From CF-46 sp963760735 (lineage in GTDB: Bacteria > Chloroflexota > Limnocylindria > Limnocylindrales > CSP1-4): a DNA stretch of 64,000 bases. Location: positions 62,001-126,000 of the forward strand of contig CAVXEB010000004.1 in NCBI GenBank assembly GCA_963760735.1. The letters are read 5' to 3'. Positions 25,754-33,345 of the stretch are shown one piece after another. The translations under genes were made by a program, and so were the position numbers. Every line of letters begins with the position of its first letter. Position 1 is the stretch's first letter. The notes beneath the pieces were generated by a model, which had not been told where the DNA came from, made no database searches, and was given only the letters and a program-made list of their open reading frames with translations.

Positions 25754-26312
25754 CCCGGGCCTTCTGTTCGAGGCGGGGCTCGCGTCCAGGGTCCCGCCAC
25801 GGGCCTGGTTCCATAGCCCGCCGCCGCGCGACGTGGATGTCGCGGGTCTGATTCGGACGACCTACGGGTCCCTCACCGGCAAGTCCATGGTCGGTGTCGG
25901 CCTCCTGCTCGGGATCCCGTTGCTGGTCATCGGAATCGCCGCCATGGCCAGTGATCCCCGGCACATCGTCACGGCCACGCTCGGCGGGCTGTTCGCGGCG
26001 TTCTTCGTCCTCATCCCCGCCCTGCCGGCCCTTCGCTTCGCCCGAGCGCTTCGGCTTGGGGTCATCGATCACGCGACCGTCGCCGCGAGTCCCAACGCGA
26101 TCGGGCCTGGCTATCGGATCGTCGATCGGCGCGGCCGTGACGTCCCGTTCGACCCGGTGATGATGTGGCGGACCAGGCTCCGCGTCGGCGTCGACGTCGA
26201 GCTGCTCGTGGATCCGAGGCGGGACCGCGTCCTCTGGATCCTCGGGCCTGCCGAGGAAACGTGGGCGGTCGAGGACGATCCACCCGGCTCGCGTACCATG
26301 CCCGGGCGATGA
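25731..26312 (+). CDS. hypothetical membrane protein
   Basis: A 193-aa protein not recognised. Two strong hydrophobic segments (about residues 53-72, MVGVGLLLGIPLLVIGIAAM, and 81-98) are followed by a soluble beta-rich region, VIDHATVAASPNAIGPGYRIVDRRGRDVPFDP. This layout resembles DUF3592-like or signalling-peptidase-accessory membrane proteins, but there is no decisive motif. The ATG overlaps the previous gene by 23 bp; a GTG near 25830 is an alternative. Its TGA overlaps the miaB ATG (ATGA), so it is translationally coupled to miaB. Confidence 0.7.
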   Translation: MPRILPGSPGLLFEAGLASRVPPRAWFHSPPPRDVDVAGLIRTTYGSLTGKSMVGVGLLLGIPLLVIGIAAMASDPRHIVTATLGGLFAAFFVLIPALPALRFARALRLGVIDHATVAASPNAIGPGYRIVDRRGRDVPFDPVMMWRTRLRVGVDVELLVDPRRDRVLWILGPAEETWAVEDDPPGSRTMPGR

Positions 26313-27940
26313 CCCTCACCCGAACGCGCGGTCGCGAGCTGCCCGTCCTGGACCTGGCGATGCCCGCCGGCTCGGCTGCACCGGCCGAGCCGCCGGTGGT
26401 CGACGACCCGCGCCTCGCCGAGTACCGGCCCGAGGCACCGGCCCTGCCGACCTTCCACGTCTGGACGCTCGGCTGCCAGATGAACCGGAGCGACTCCGAG
26501 GAGATGGCCGGCCGCCTGCTCGCCGCCGGTTGCGCCGAAGCGGCGTCGATGGACACGGCCGACCTGGTCGTGATCAATACGTGCGCGATCCGCGAGGCGG
26601 CCGAGCAGAAAGTGATCGGCCGGCAGGGCCATCTCCATCGGTTGAAGGCCGCGAACCCGGGTTTGCGGGTCGTGCTCACCGGTTGCGCGGTCCGCGAGCC
26701 GGACCGTGCCGGATTGCGGCGACGCTTTCCCGCCGTCGACCTGTTCCTGCGACCCGATGAAGAGCCGGAGCTCGTCGACCGGCTCGGGCTCGCCTCGGCA
26801 CAGGGTGCCGTCGGCCTGTCGAGCGCCGCCACGACCGTCGTCGGCCGGACCACCGTCGGGGCCGCCGATCGCCTGCCGGGGATGCGCGCCGGCGCCGTCG
26901 CGGGCGATGCCGTCCACCGCGAGTCCTCGATCAGCGCCTGGCTGCCGATCGTCTACGGCTGCGACAAGACCTGCACCTACTGCATCGTCCCGTTCAGCCG
27001 CGGTCCGGAGCGGAGCCGGCCGTTCGACGAGATCCTCGACGAGGCGCGCGCGCTCGCATCGGCCGGCTATCGCGAGGTGACGCTGCTCGGCCAGAACGTG
27101 AACTCCTACGGCCACGACCTGCCGGCCGAGCCGCGCTTCGCGGACGTCGACACCGATCGCTGGGCGGGCCGCCGGCTCGACCTCCACGGCCGGCCGGACC
27201 TCGCCGCCCTGATCCGCGCGATCGACGGGATCCGGACGGCCGACGGGGTGCCTGCGATCCCGCGCCTCCGGTTCGTGACGTCGCATCCGTGGGACCTCTC
27301 GGACCGGCTGATCGCCGCGATGGCGGACTGCCCGTCGATCTGCGCCCACCTCCATCTCCCGGTCCAGTCCGGCGACGACGCCGTCCTCCGGCGGATGGGC
27401 CGTCAGTACACGATCGAGCATTATCTGGAGCGGCTGGACCGGATCCGCGGCGCCGTTCCCGGGATCGCGATCTCGACGGACGTGATCGTCGGGTTCTGCG
27501 GCGAGACCGACGCGCAGTTCCGCGCGACGCTCCGATTGCTCGAGACCGTCCGCTACGACCAGGTGTTCGCCGCCGCCTACTCCGAGCGCCCGGGGACGCC
27601 GGCCACCCGCCTGGCGGACGATGTCCCCGCGGACATCAAGCGGGCGCGGCTGAACGAGCTGCTCGCCGTCCAGGAGGCGATCGGGCTGGAACGGAATCGC
27701 GCCTGGATGGGACGGCGGGTCGAGGTCCTCGTGGACTCGGTCACGCCGCCACGGAGCCACGACCACGACGACCAGGGGACCGAGGCGGGTGCCGCGTCCG
27801 GCCCGCAGGTCTCCGGTCGGAGCCGCGAGCACAAGCTCGTCCACCTGGCCGGCCGCCCTGACCTCGTCGGGCGCCTCGTGACCGCCCGCGTCGACCACGC
27901 GGGCCCGTACGCGCTGCGGGGCACCTTCGTCGACGCGTGA
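26309..27940 (+). CDS. miaB: tRNA-2-methylthio-N6-dimethylallyladenosine synthase
   Basis: Radical-SAM methylthiotransferase that acts on i6A37 made by MiaA. The N-terminal cluster domain has three Cys in TLGCQMNRSD, VVINTCAIRE and LTGCAVRE. The radical-SAM cluster is in GCDKTCTYCIVP, with further motifs LLGQNVNSYG and HLPVQSGDD, and a C-terminal TRAM domain (RVEVLVDSV onward). At 543 aa it is longer than usual because of an Ala/Pro-rich N-terminus (about 45 residues), a DRLPGMRAGAVAG linker and a His/Asp-rich TRAM insert. The ATG overlaps the preceding stop, and the TGA overlaps the miaA GTG. Confidence 0.95.
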   Translation: MTLTRTRGRELPVLDLAMPAGSAAPAEPPVVDDPRLAEYRPEAPALPTFHVWTLGCQMNRSDSEEMAGRLLAAGCAEAASMDTADLVVINTCAIREAAEQKVIGRQGHLHRLKAANPGLRVVLTGCAVREPDRAGLRRRFPAVDLFLRPDEEPELVDRLGLASAQGAVGLSSAATTVVGRTTVGAADRLPGMRAGAVAGDAVHRESSISAWLPIVYGCDKTCTYCIVPFSRGPERSRPFDEILDEARALASAGYREVTLLGQNVNSYGHDLPAEPRFADVDTDRWAGRRLDLHGRPDLAALIRAIDGIRTADGVPAIPRLRFVTSHPWDLSDRLIAAMADCPSICAHLHLPVQSGDDAVLRRMGRQYTIEHYLERLDRIRGAVPGIAISTDVIVGFCGETDAQFRATLRLLETVRYDQVFAAAYSERPGTPATRLADDVPADIKRARLNELLAVQEAIGLERNRAWMGRRVEVLVDSVTPPRSHDHDDQGTEAGAASGPQVSGRSREHKLVHLAGRPDLVGRLVTARVDHAGPYALRGTFVDA

Positions 27941-28866
27941 GCGCACCGCCGCTCCTCGTCATCGCGGGCGCCACGGCGACCGGCAAGACGGGGCTTGCGA
28001 TCGACGTCGCCGAGCGGCTGGCGGGGGAGGGGATCGCGGCCGAGATCATCTCTGCCGATTCGCGCCAGGTCTACCGCGGCCTGGACATCGGGACCGCGAA
28101 GGCGACGCTCCGGGAGCGGCACGGGGTCCCGCACCACGGCCTCGATCTCGTCGAACCCGATCAGGCGTTCACGGTCGCCGACTTCACGGCCCACGCTCGC
28201 GAGGCACTCGCGGGGATCGGTGAGCGGGGTGGCGTCGCCATCCTCGCCGGCGGAACGGGCCTCTACCTCCGTGCCGTCGCCCGGGGCCTCCCGACCGAGA
28301 GCCTGCCCGCGGATCCTGCCGTCCGGGCCCGGCTCGAGGCCGAGTTCCTCGCGGTCGGGCTGGAGCCGCTCGTGGAGCGACTCCGCGCCGTCGCCCCCCG
28401 CCGGGCTGCGGCCGTCGACACCGCGAACCCACGTCGCGTCGTCCGGGCGCTCGAGATCGCCACCGTCGCCGGTGGCGAGCCGGATCTGCCCGCGCCGCGC
28501 GGCTACGACGGCCGAAGCGCCTGGATCGGCCTCACCGTCGAGCCGGCGGAGCACCGCGTCTGGATCTCGAACCGCGCCAGAGCCCAGTTCGACGCCGGGC
28601 TGGTGGAGGAAGCTCGGGGCCTCCGCGAGCGGTTCGACCCGGCGCTCCCGGCCTTCTCCGCGATCGGCTACCGCGAAGCCTGGGCAGAGCTCGACGGCGA
28701 GCTCACCCGCGAGGCGGCGATCGCCGAGGACGCTCGCCGCAACCAGGCGTTCGCGAAGCGCCAGCGGACGTGGTTCCGCGCGGAACCCGGGATCGAGTGG
28801 CTGGACGCGACCGGTGGGCCACCCATCGAGCCGACGCTGGACGTGGCCCGGCGCCTGGCTCGTTAG
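27937..28866 (+). CDS. miaA: tRNA dimethylallyltransferase
   Basis: Adds the dimethylallyl group to A37 of tRNAs reading UNN codons. The P-loop GATATGKTGLA is at residues 10-20. ISADSRQVYRGLDIGTAK is the catalytic and anticodon-recognition signature, GGTGLYLRA follows, and AIGYREAW and RNQAFAKRQRTWFR lie near the C-terminus. It is 309 aa. The GTG start overlaps the miaB stop (GTGA), so substrate-maker and modifier are co-translated. Its stop overlaps the converging BON-protein stop by 3 bp. Confidence 0.95.
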   Translation: MSAPPLLVIAGATATGKTGLAIDVAERLAGEGIAAEIISADSRQVYRGLDIGTAKATLRERHGVPHHGLDLVEPDQAFTVADFTAHAREALAGIGERGGVAILAGGTGLYLRAVARGLPTESLPADPAVRARLEAEFLAVGLEPLVERLRAVAPRRAAAVDTANPRRVVRALEIATVAGGEPDLPAPRGYDGRSAWIGLTVEPAEHRVWISNRARAQFDAGLVEEARGLRERFDPALPAFSAIGYREAWAELDGELTREAAIAEDARRNQAFAKRQRTWFRAEPGIEWLDATGGPPIEPTLDVARRLAR

Positions 28867-29549
28867 AGCCCCGGGAACTCCGTCTCGTCGCGGACCTCGT
28901 CGATCCCCTCGACCTGGCTCGCCACCTCGAGGATCGCGTCGGAATCCTCGATCCCGTCCACCTGGCCGCGAATGATCGCGGTCGACCCGACCACGGCGAT
29001 CTCGAGCCGGTCGGCCAGGGCGCTGATGGCGGAGTCCGATCGAAGCGCCTCGCGGATCCGGGCATTGACGGACCCCTCCGCCTCGTCCAGCTCCTCGAAC
29101 CCGGGGACCTCGATGCCGTCCGGATCGCCCGAGACCGGCACGATCGGCGGATCGGTCGGCGGCACCCAGGTCTCGCCCTCCTCGATCGCCTCGATCGGGT
29201 CGGTCGTCTCGCCCTCGCGCAGCTCGCTTTCCGTCAGCTCGTCGAGCGACGCCGCATCCGGCCGCAGCGCGGTGACGCCGGTCCGGTCCGACGGGTCGAA
29301 GAGCCCGTCGGCGTCGGTCAGGAGCAGGTCCTCGTCGGCCTCGACGAGGAGCTCGCGAACCGGCGCGGACGCGGCGCCGGTGTCCAGCTCCGTGAGGGTC
29401 GGCCGGCGCGATCCTTCGATCTCGTCGGGTTCGAGGATCGCGTCCTGGTCGATCGGCAGCTCCTCGCCCTGGAGCTCCTGGATCTCGACCTCGAGGGCCT
29501 GGCTGCCGACGTTGGAGTAGTCGTCGGGGCGCCCGCGCGGATCGGTCAT
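28863..29549 (-). CDS. BON domain-containing protein
   Basis: A 228-aa acidic protein. The first 150 residues are low-complexity and Glu/Asp-rich (for example EELPIDQDAILEPDEIEG). The last 70 form a BON domain (VNARIREALRSDSAISALADRLEIAVVGSTAIIRGQVDGIEDSD followed by ASQVEGIDEVRDE). BON domains usually bind membranes or lipids at the cell envelope, but no signal peptide is seen, so this copy is likely cytoplasmic. The ATG at 29549 has a strong GGAGG site. It runs against miaA. Confidence 0.82.
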   Translation of the reverse strand: MTDPRGRPDDYSNVGSQALEVEIQELQGEELPIDQDAILEPDEIEGSRRPTLTELDTGAASAPVRELLVEADEDLLLTDADGLFDPSDRTGVTALRPDAASLDELTESELREGETTDPIEAIEEGETWVPPTDPPIVPVSGDPDGIEVPGFEELDEAEGSVNARIREALRSDSAISALADRLEIAVVGSTAIIRGQVDGIEDSDAILEVASQVEGIDEVRDETEFPGL

Positions 29550-29702
29550 CGTGGTCCTCCGTCTCGTCGGATTGTCCACCCATCGACCGCTGCAGGCCAC
29601 GACGGCGGCACGTCCGGTGCTGACGCGCATCCGACCCGGGGGTTGATCGGGGCTGCGACAATGGTGCGTGCGCGCATCACGCGTGAGCCGGGGAGGACGG
29701 GG

Positions 29703-29939
29703 ATGACGGGGGTCATTCGGAGCCTGCGCCGCATGGGGATCGCCCTGGGCTCGTTCGTCGCGGCCGCCCTGTCTGTCGGGCTCGTTGGCAGCATGGCCCT
29801 GCCGATGCTCGGGATTCCGTTCGCGGTGTTCTTCTTCGGGCTCTCCGGCGCCGGCTCGATCTCCACGCTCGTGATGACCGCGATCCTCGGCTACCTGGTC
29901 TACCGGGACATCCTGCGCCAGGACCTCGTCCGCGCCTGA
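29703..29939 (+). CDS. small two-helix membrane protein, unknown
   Basis: A 78-aa protein of two hydrophobic helices (SFVAAALSVGLVGSMALPML and the stretch around TLVMTAILGYLVYRDI) joined by a short Phe-rich segment, FAVFFFGLSGAG. The ATG at 29703 is favoured because GGGGAGGACGGGG directly precedes it; an ATG at 29661 would add 14 basic residues. No family recognised. It stands alone, 50 bp before hflX in the same direction. Confidence 0.6.
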   Translation: MTGVIRSLRRMGIALGSFVAAALSVGLVGSMALPMLGIPFAVFFFGLSGAGSISTLVMTAILGYLVYRDILRQDLVRA

Positions 29940-29989
29940 GGGCTCCGCCACTCGCGGGAGAGACGTCCGGATGGGGCTATCCTTCGCCG

Positions 29990-31342
29990 ATGCCCCGGAA
30001 CGAAGCCATCGATCTCACCCCGCCCGTCGAGAAGGCGTTCCTGCTCGCCGTCGACACCGGCGACGACAGCGGCTGGTCGGCCGAGGACTCGCTGACGGAG
30101 CTCGCCAACCTTGCGACGACCGCCGGCGCGGACGTCGTCGGCGCGGAGTGGCAGAACCGCCGCCACGTCGACCCGAACTGGTACGTCGGCAAGGGCAAGG
30201 CCGAGGAGCTCGGCCAGGCGAGGAGCGAGACCGGTTTCAACCTGCTCGTTGCCGACGACGAGCTGTCGCCGAGTCAGCAGAAGGCGCTCGAGAGCCTGCT
30301 GAACGTCAAGGTGATCGACCGCAGCCGCCTGATCCTCGACATCTTCGCCCTCCACGCCCAGACCCACGAGGGCCGGCTCCAGGTCGAGCTCGCCCAGCTC
30401 GAGTACCAGCTGCCGCGGCTGACGAAGCTGTGGACCCACCTGTCGCGAACCCAGGGTGGGATCGGCTCGCGGGGACCCGGCGAGAGCCAGCTCGAGACCG
30501 ACCGCCGGATCATCCGGACGCGGATCGCGAAGATGAAGGAGCGGGTCGACCAGGTCCGCCAGCAGCGCCAGACGGCGGCCCGTGGCCGGGATCGCCGGAT
30601 GATGGCGACGGTCGGCATCGTCGGCTACACGAACGCCGGCAAGTCGACGTTGCTGAATGCCCTCGTCGGCAGCGAGGTCGCCCGTGCCGCGGACCAGCTC
30701 TTCGCCACGCTCGACCCGACCTCGCGGCAGGTCAAGCTCGGCGACGGCCAGACCGCGATCGTCACCGATACGGTCGGGTTCATCCACAAGCTGCCCCACC
30801 AGCTCGTCGACGCTTTCCGGGCGACGCTCGAGGAGGTCAACCGCGCCGACGTGCTCGTCGAGGTCGTCGACGCCTCGGATCCGCACCTGCGCGAGCACCG
30901 GGCGACCGTCCAGACGGTCCTCGACGAGCTCGGCGCCGGTGACAAGCCCCGACTCGTCGCGTTCAACAAGGCCGACCTGGTCGAACAGGCGGCGAACGAC
31001 GGCGAGACCCCGGCCCCGGCGCTCGCGGGTTCGGTCTTCGTGAGCGCCCTGACCGGGTATGGGCTCGACACGCTCCGGGCCGAGATCGCGGCGCTGCTGG
31101 CGTCGATGTGGGTCGACATCGACGTCCACGTCCCCTACGCGGCCGGCGAGCTGCTCGCGCGCGTCCGCGAGCGGGGCACGGTCGAGCTCGAGTACGGCGA
31201 GCGGGACGTCCGCGTCCACGGTCGGGCGGCACCGGCGCTGGCCGGTGAGCTCGCCGCGGTCGCCGAGACCTGGACCGCGACACTCGGCGACACCGGCAAC
31301 GGCACGGGCGCAGCGCCGGTCGCGTCCGCCCGAACGCGCTGA
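29990..31342 (+). CDS. hflX: GTPase HflX
   Basis: Ribosome-binding GTPase that splits stalled or stressed ribosomes. The N-terminal HflX domain contains NWYVGKGKAEEL, VIDRSRLILDIFALHAQTHEG and GGIGSRGPGESQLETDRR. A coiled-coil linker (KMKERVDQVRQQRQ) precedes the G domain, with G1 GYTNAGKST (about residue 211), G2/G3 region LDPTSRQV and DTVGFIHKLP, and G4 FNKAD. It is 450 aa. A second, small gene follows 4 bp after the stop. Confidence 0.95.
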   Translation: MPRNEAIDLTPPVEKAFLLAVDTGDDSGWSAEDSLTELANLATTAGADVVGAEWQNRRHVDPNWYVGKGKAEELGQARSETGFNLLVADDELSPSQQKALESLLNVKVIDRSRLILDIFALHAQTHEGRLQVELAQLEYQLPRLTKLWTHLSRTQGGIGSRGPGESQLETDRRIIRTRIAKMKERVDQVRQQRQTAARGRDRRMMATVGIVGYTNAGKSTLLNALVGSEVARAADQLFATLDPTSRQVKLGDGQTAIVTDTVGFIHKLPHQLVDAFRATLEEVNRADVLVEVVDASDPHLREHRATVQTVLDELGAGDKPRLVAFNKADLVEQAANDGETPAPALAGSVFVSALTGYGLDTLRAEIAALLASMWVDIDVHVPYAAGELLARVRERGTVELEYGERDVRVHGRAAPALAGELAAVAETWTATLGDTGNGTGAAPVASARTR

Positions 31343-31346
31343 GCTC

Positions 31347-31841
31347 GTGCAGGACTGGCTGCGGCGGGGCGGTCACGGTCGGGCACCGGATGGCTCGATC
31401 GTCACCTGGACGGTCGCCGAGGGCCGACGGGGTCGGCGCTGGCGGGAGGTCGTCGTGGCAGGGGAGGGGATCCGGTCCTCGCTGCTGCACGAGCTGGATC
31501 CCGATGGCCGGTTCAGCCATCTCGAGCTCTCGACGGCTGCCGGCCTCCTGACGCTCCATCCCGAGGGCGATGGGACGCTCCATGGCAACGTCGTGACCAC
31601 GGGCGGGGTCGAGCACGTGGTCGGCGTGCCCTGGGATCCGGACACCGCGGTCATCCTCGAGGGATCGACCGTCTGCGTGGCGGCGGCGCGGCAAGACGTG
31701 GATGGACGTGGCTGGCTGCAGATCACCCTCGACCTGCACCTTCGGCCGATGGCCGGACCACTCCCCCAGGTGGCCGTCGACGCCGACGGCCTGCCGGCGC
31801 TCGAGGGAGGCGGAACTTGGCCGCTCGAGCGCGAAGGATAG
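31347..31841 (+). CDS. hypothetical protein downstream of hflX
   Basis: A 164-aa soluble protein, mostly predicted beta-strand, with no signal peptide: WTVAEGRRGRRWREVVV, HELDPDGRFSHLELSTAAGLLTLHPEGDG, VEHVVGVPWDPDTAVILEGSTV. The repeated strand pattern resembles small lipid- or glycolipid-binding beta-barrels, but I cannot assign a family. The GTG start lies 4 bp after hflX and is probably co-transcribed. The next 680 bp hold the tandem RNA elements. Confidence 0.65.
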   Translation: MQDWLRRGGHGRAPDGSIVTWTVAEGRRGRRWREVVVAGEGIRSSLLHELDPDGRFSHLELSTAAGLLTLHPEGDGTLHGNVVTTGGVEHVVGVPWDPDTAVILEGSTVCVAAARQDVDGRGWLQITLDLHLRPMAGPLPQVAVDADGLPALEGGGTWPLEREG

Positions 31842-31879
31842 GCATCCACGACGATTCCCGACCCGTTCGTGGACGGACC

Positions 31880-31929
31880 GTGGACAACCTTCGTGGAATC
31901 GGCCCTGAAACCGCGAAACTCGTGGACAA
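31880..31929 (+). promoter_or_regulatory. paired GTGGACAA boxes upstream of RNA element 1
   Basis: GTGGACAACC at 31880 and GTGGACAAG at 31922 are spaced exactly 42 bp start to start. Each reads TTGTCCAC on the other strand, one mismatch from the DnaA box core TTATCCAC. The same pair with the same spacing precedes RNA element 2. A TACTGT -10-like box lies just before the element. Box identity is observed; protein binding is inferred. Confidence 0.5.
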
Positions 31930-31965
31930 GTGGGCTAGGCAGGCCGTCGTCCGCCACCTACTGTA

Positions 31966-32062
31966 GGTCTTGCCCGAAGGGGCCACGAGACCGAAAGTGA
32001 CGACGCAGGTGCTTGCATCGGCGGCGGAGGCTGCGGACCCGAGGTTCCTTCGGGCGTTTCGT
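31966..32062 (+). ncRNA. structured RNA element, tandem copy 1
   Basis: Begins GGTCTTGCCCGAAGGGGCC and ends GGTTCCTTCGGGCGTTTCG. The 13-nt arms GCCCGAAGGGGCC (31972-31984) and GGTTCCTTCGGGC (32043-32055) pair along their full length, with two G-U pairs. The enclosed region carries AGTGA, then GGTGCTTGCAT, then a CGG-rich segment. Copy 2 at 32374 has the same closing helix and overall length but a largely different interior, including a compensatory change in TGCTTGCA versus TACTTGTA. A small hairpin after the element covers the ribosome-binding site of the ATG at 32089. It matches no RNA family I know. Confidence 0.55.
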
Positions 32063-32067
32063 TGTGC

Positions 32068-32084
32068 CTCGAACCCGACGAGGG
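32068..32084 (+). promoter_or_regulatory. hairpin covering a ribosome-binding site after RNA element 1
   Basis: CCTCG (32067-32071) pairs with CGAGG (32079-32083), placing the GAGGGG Shine-Dalgarno stretch of the ATG at 32089 in a helix. This would let RNA element 1 act as a translational switch. Inference from sequence only. Confidence 0.35.
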
Positions 32085-32088
32085 GCGG

Positions 32089-32265
32089 ATGAGCATCCTG
32101 GGGATCGGCGGCACGGAGCTGCCGCTGCTCCTGACCGACCCCGAATGGCACGGCCTGCCGTTCCTGGACACCGGCCGGATCCACGCCGAGGCCGCGGTGG
32201 AGGCGCTGATCGCGCTCGCACGACGCACCGACCAGGCGATCCGCCGGCGTCCGGCTGGTCCGGCG
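32089..32265 (+). CDS. possible small coding region between the two RNA elements
   Basis: From the ATG at 32089 (behind AGGGGCGG) the frame reads MSILGIGGTELPLL, then LTDPEWHGLPFLDTGRIHAE and AAVEALIALARRTDQ, with the strong third-position GC bias of the real genes. No stop follows: the frame runs on through the second box pair and RNA element 2 into the MBL-fold gene at 32521, with the coding-like composition ending near 32265. It may be a short gene that has lost its stop, or chance. Not recognised as a family. Confidence 0.3.
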
Positions 32266-32288
32266 GGCGGGACGATCGTGCAAACGGT

Positions 32289-32339
32289 GTGGACAACCCC
32301 TCCAATTGCAAGCCCGGCGTCACGAACCTCGTGGATAAC
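32289..32339 (+). promoter_or_regulatory. paired GTGGACAA / GTGGATAA boxes upstream of RNA element 2
   Basis: GTGGACAACC at 32289 and GTGGATAACC at 32331 are again exactly 42 bp apart, and the second box lies 43 bp before the element (44 bp in copy 1). The second box reads TTATCCAC on the minus strand, a perfect eight-base match to the DnaA box core. TAGAGT just before the element is a possible -10. Confidence 0.5.
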
Positions 32340-32373
32340 CGGGTATACACGAGGTGAATCGCCGCCTAGAGTC

Positions 32374-32468
32374 GGTCTTGCCCGAAGGGGCCTCGAACGT
32401 CTAGTGATCCGATTGGTACTTGTATTGATCGGGGCAACTAGTGATCGACGGTTCCTTCGGGCGTTTTC
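32374..32468 (+). ncRNA. structured RNA element, tandem copy 2
   Basis: Starts GGTCTTGCCCGAAGGGGCC and ends GGTTCCTTCGGGCGTTTTCG. The closing helix arms are 32380-32392 and 32450-32462, the same sequence as copy 1 and nearly the same span (83 versus 84 nt). Inside, CTAGT pairs with ACTAG and CCGAT with ATCGG around the loop holding GGTACTTGTAT. The interior is notably AT-richer than its surroundings. The element ends 58 bp before the MBL-fold hydrolase start, so it may be a 5' leader of that gene or an independent small RNA. Confidence 0.55.
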
Positions 32469-32520
32469 GTGTGTGCGCGAAATCGGCTCGCGGGCCGGCC
32501 GCTGTCACAATCGACCGATG

Positions 32521-33258
32521 AAGATCACCGACGGCATCCACCGGCTCGGACCGGGCCTCGTGAATGTCTACCTCGTCGAGGAGGCCGGGGCCGTCACGAT
32601 CGTCGACGCGGGCATGCCCGGCGACTGGAAGGACCTGCCGGCCGAGCTCGCCGCGATGGGCCGCTCGCTCGACGACGTCCGGGCGCTCGTCCTGACCCAC
32701 GGCCACTCCGACCACATCGGGTTCGCCGAACGCGCCAGGACGGAGCGGCATCTCCCGGTCTCGGTCCACGAGCTCGACGCGGCGCTCGCCCGGGGTGAGG
32801 TCCCGAACCCCGCCAAGGGTGGCGGCCCGATCCGTCCGCTGCCCCTGCTGAAGTTCATGCTCCTGGGCCTGCGACGCGGCGGACTCAGGTCGGTCCATGT
32901 CGGCGAGGTGGCGACGTTCGGCGACGGCGTCGTCCTCGACGTCCCGGGTGCCCCGACGGTGATCCATCTACCGGGTCACACCCCCGGGAGCGCCGCCCTC
33001 CATGTCGAGTCGCGCGGCGCGCTCCTCATCGGGGACGCGATCGCGACCGTGGCGGTCACGAACGGCTCGACCGGGCCGATGATCGCCCCGTTCACTGCGG
33101 ATCCGGCCGGCGCGATCGCCTCGCTCGACCGGCTCGAGGGGATCGAGGCAGCCTGGGTCCTGCCGGGCCATGGCCAGCCCTGGACGGGCGGCATCGCCGA
33201 GGCGGTCCGGCGGATCCGAGCGGCAGGACCCGAGGGGATGGGCCGGCCGGCGGTCTGA
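32521..33258 (+). CDS. MBL fold metallo-hydrolase
   Basis: A 245-aa metallo-beta-lactamase-fold hydrolase. The metal motif is LTHGHSDHIG (HxHxDH), with the third His in LPGHTPGSAALH, the bridging Asp in LIGDAIAT and the last His in VLPGHGQPW. IVDAGMPGDW fixes the N-terminal strand. The ATG at 32521 gives the usual family start; in-frame sequence upstream is RNA element 2. The substrate is unknown, with glyoxalase-II- or lactonase-like members being the closest types. It is followed by a divergently arranged lipoprotein gene and its terminator. Confidence 0.88.
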   Translation, partial: KITDGIHRLGPGLVNVYLVEEAGAVTIVDAGMPGDWKDLPAELAAMGRSLDDVRALVLTHGHSDHIGFAERARTERHLPVSVHELDAALARGEVPNPAKGGGPIRPLPLLKFMLLGLRRGGLRSVHVGEVATFGDGVVLDVPGAPTVIHLPGHTPGSAALHVESRGALLIGDAIATVAVTNGSTGPMIAPFTADPAGAIASLDRLEGIEAAWVLPGHGQPWTGGIAEAVRRIRAAGPEGMGRPAV

Positions 33259-33265
33259 CACACGA

Positions 33266-33300
33266 AGAACCCGCCGGCGGCGTTCGAGGCGCGCAGCCGG
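33266..33300 (-). terminator. Rho-independent terminator of the PF03640-type lipoprotein gene
   Basis: CCCGCCGGC (33266-33274) and GCCGGCGGG (33292-33300) form a 9-bp stem. On the minus strand it is followed by TTCTTCGTGTG, a moderately T-rich tail, 46 bp after the stop codon of the gene at 33346-33897. Confidence 0.6.
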
Positions 33301-33345
33301 CGGGGGAGGGGGTGCGAGGGGAGGGACGGACGACCCCCGCGTCGA

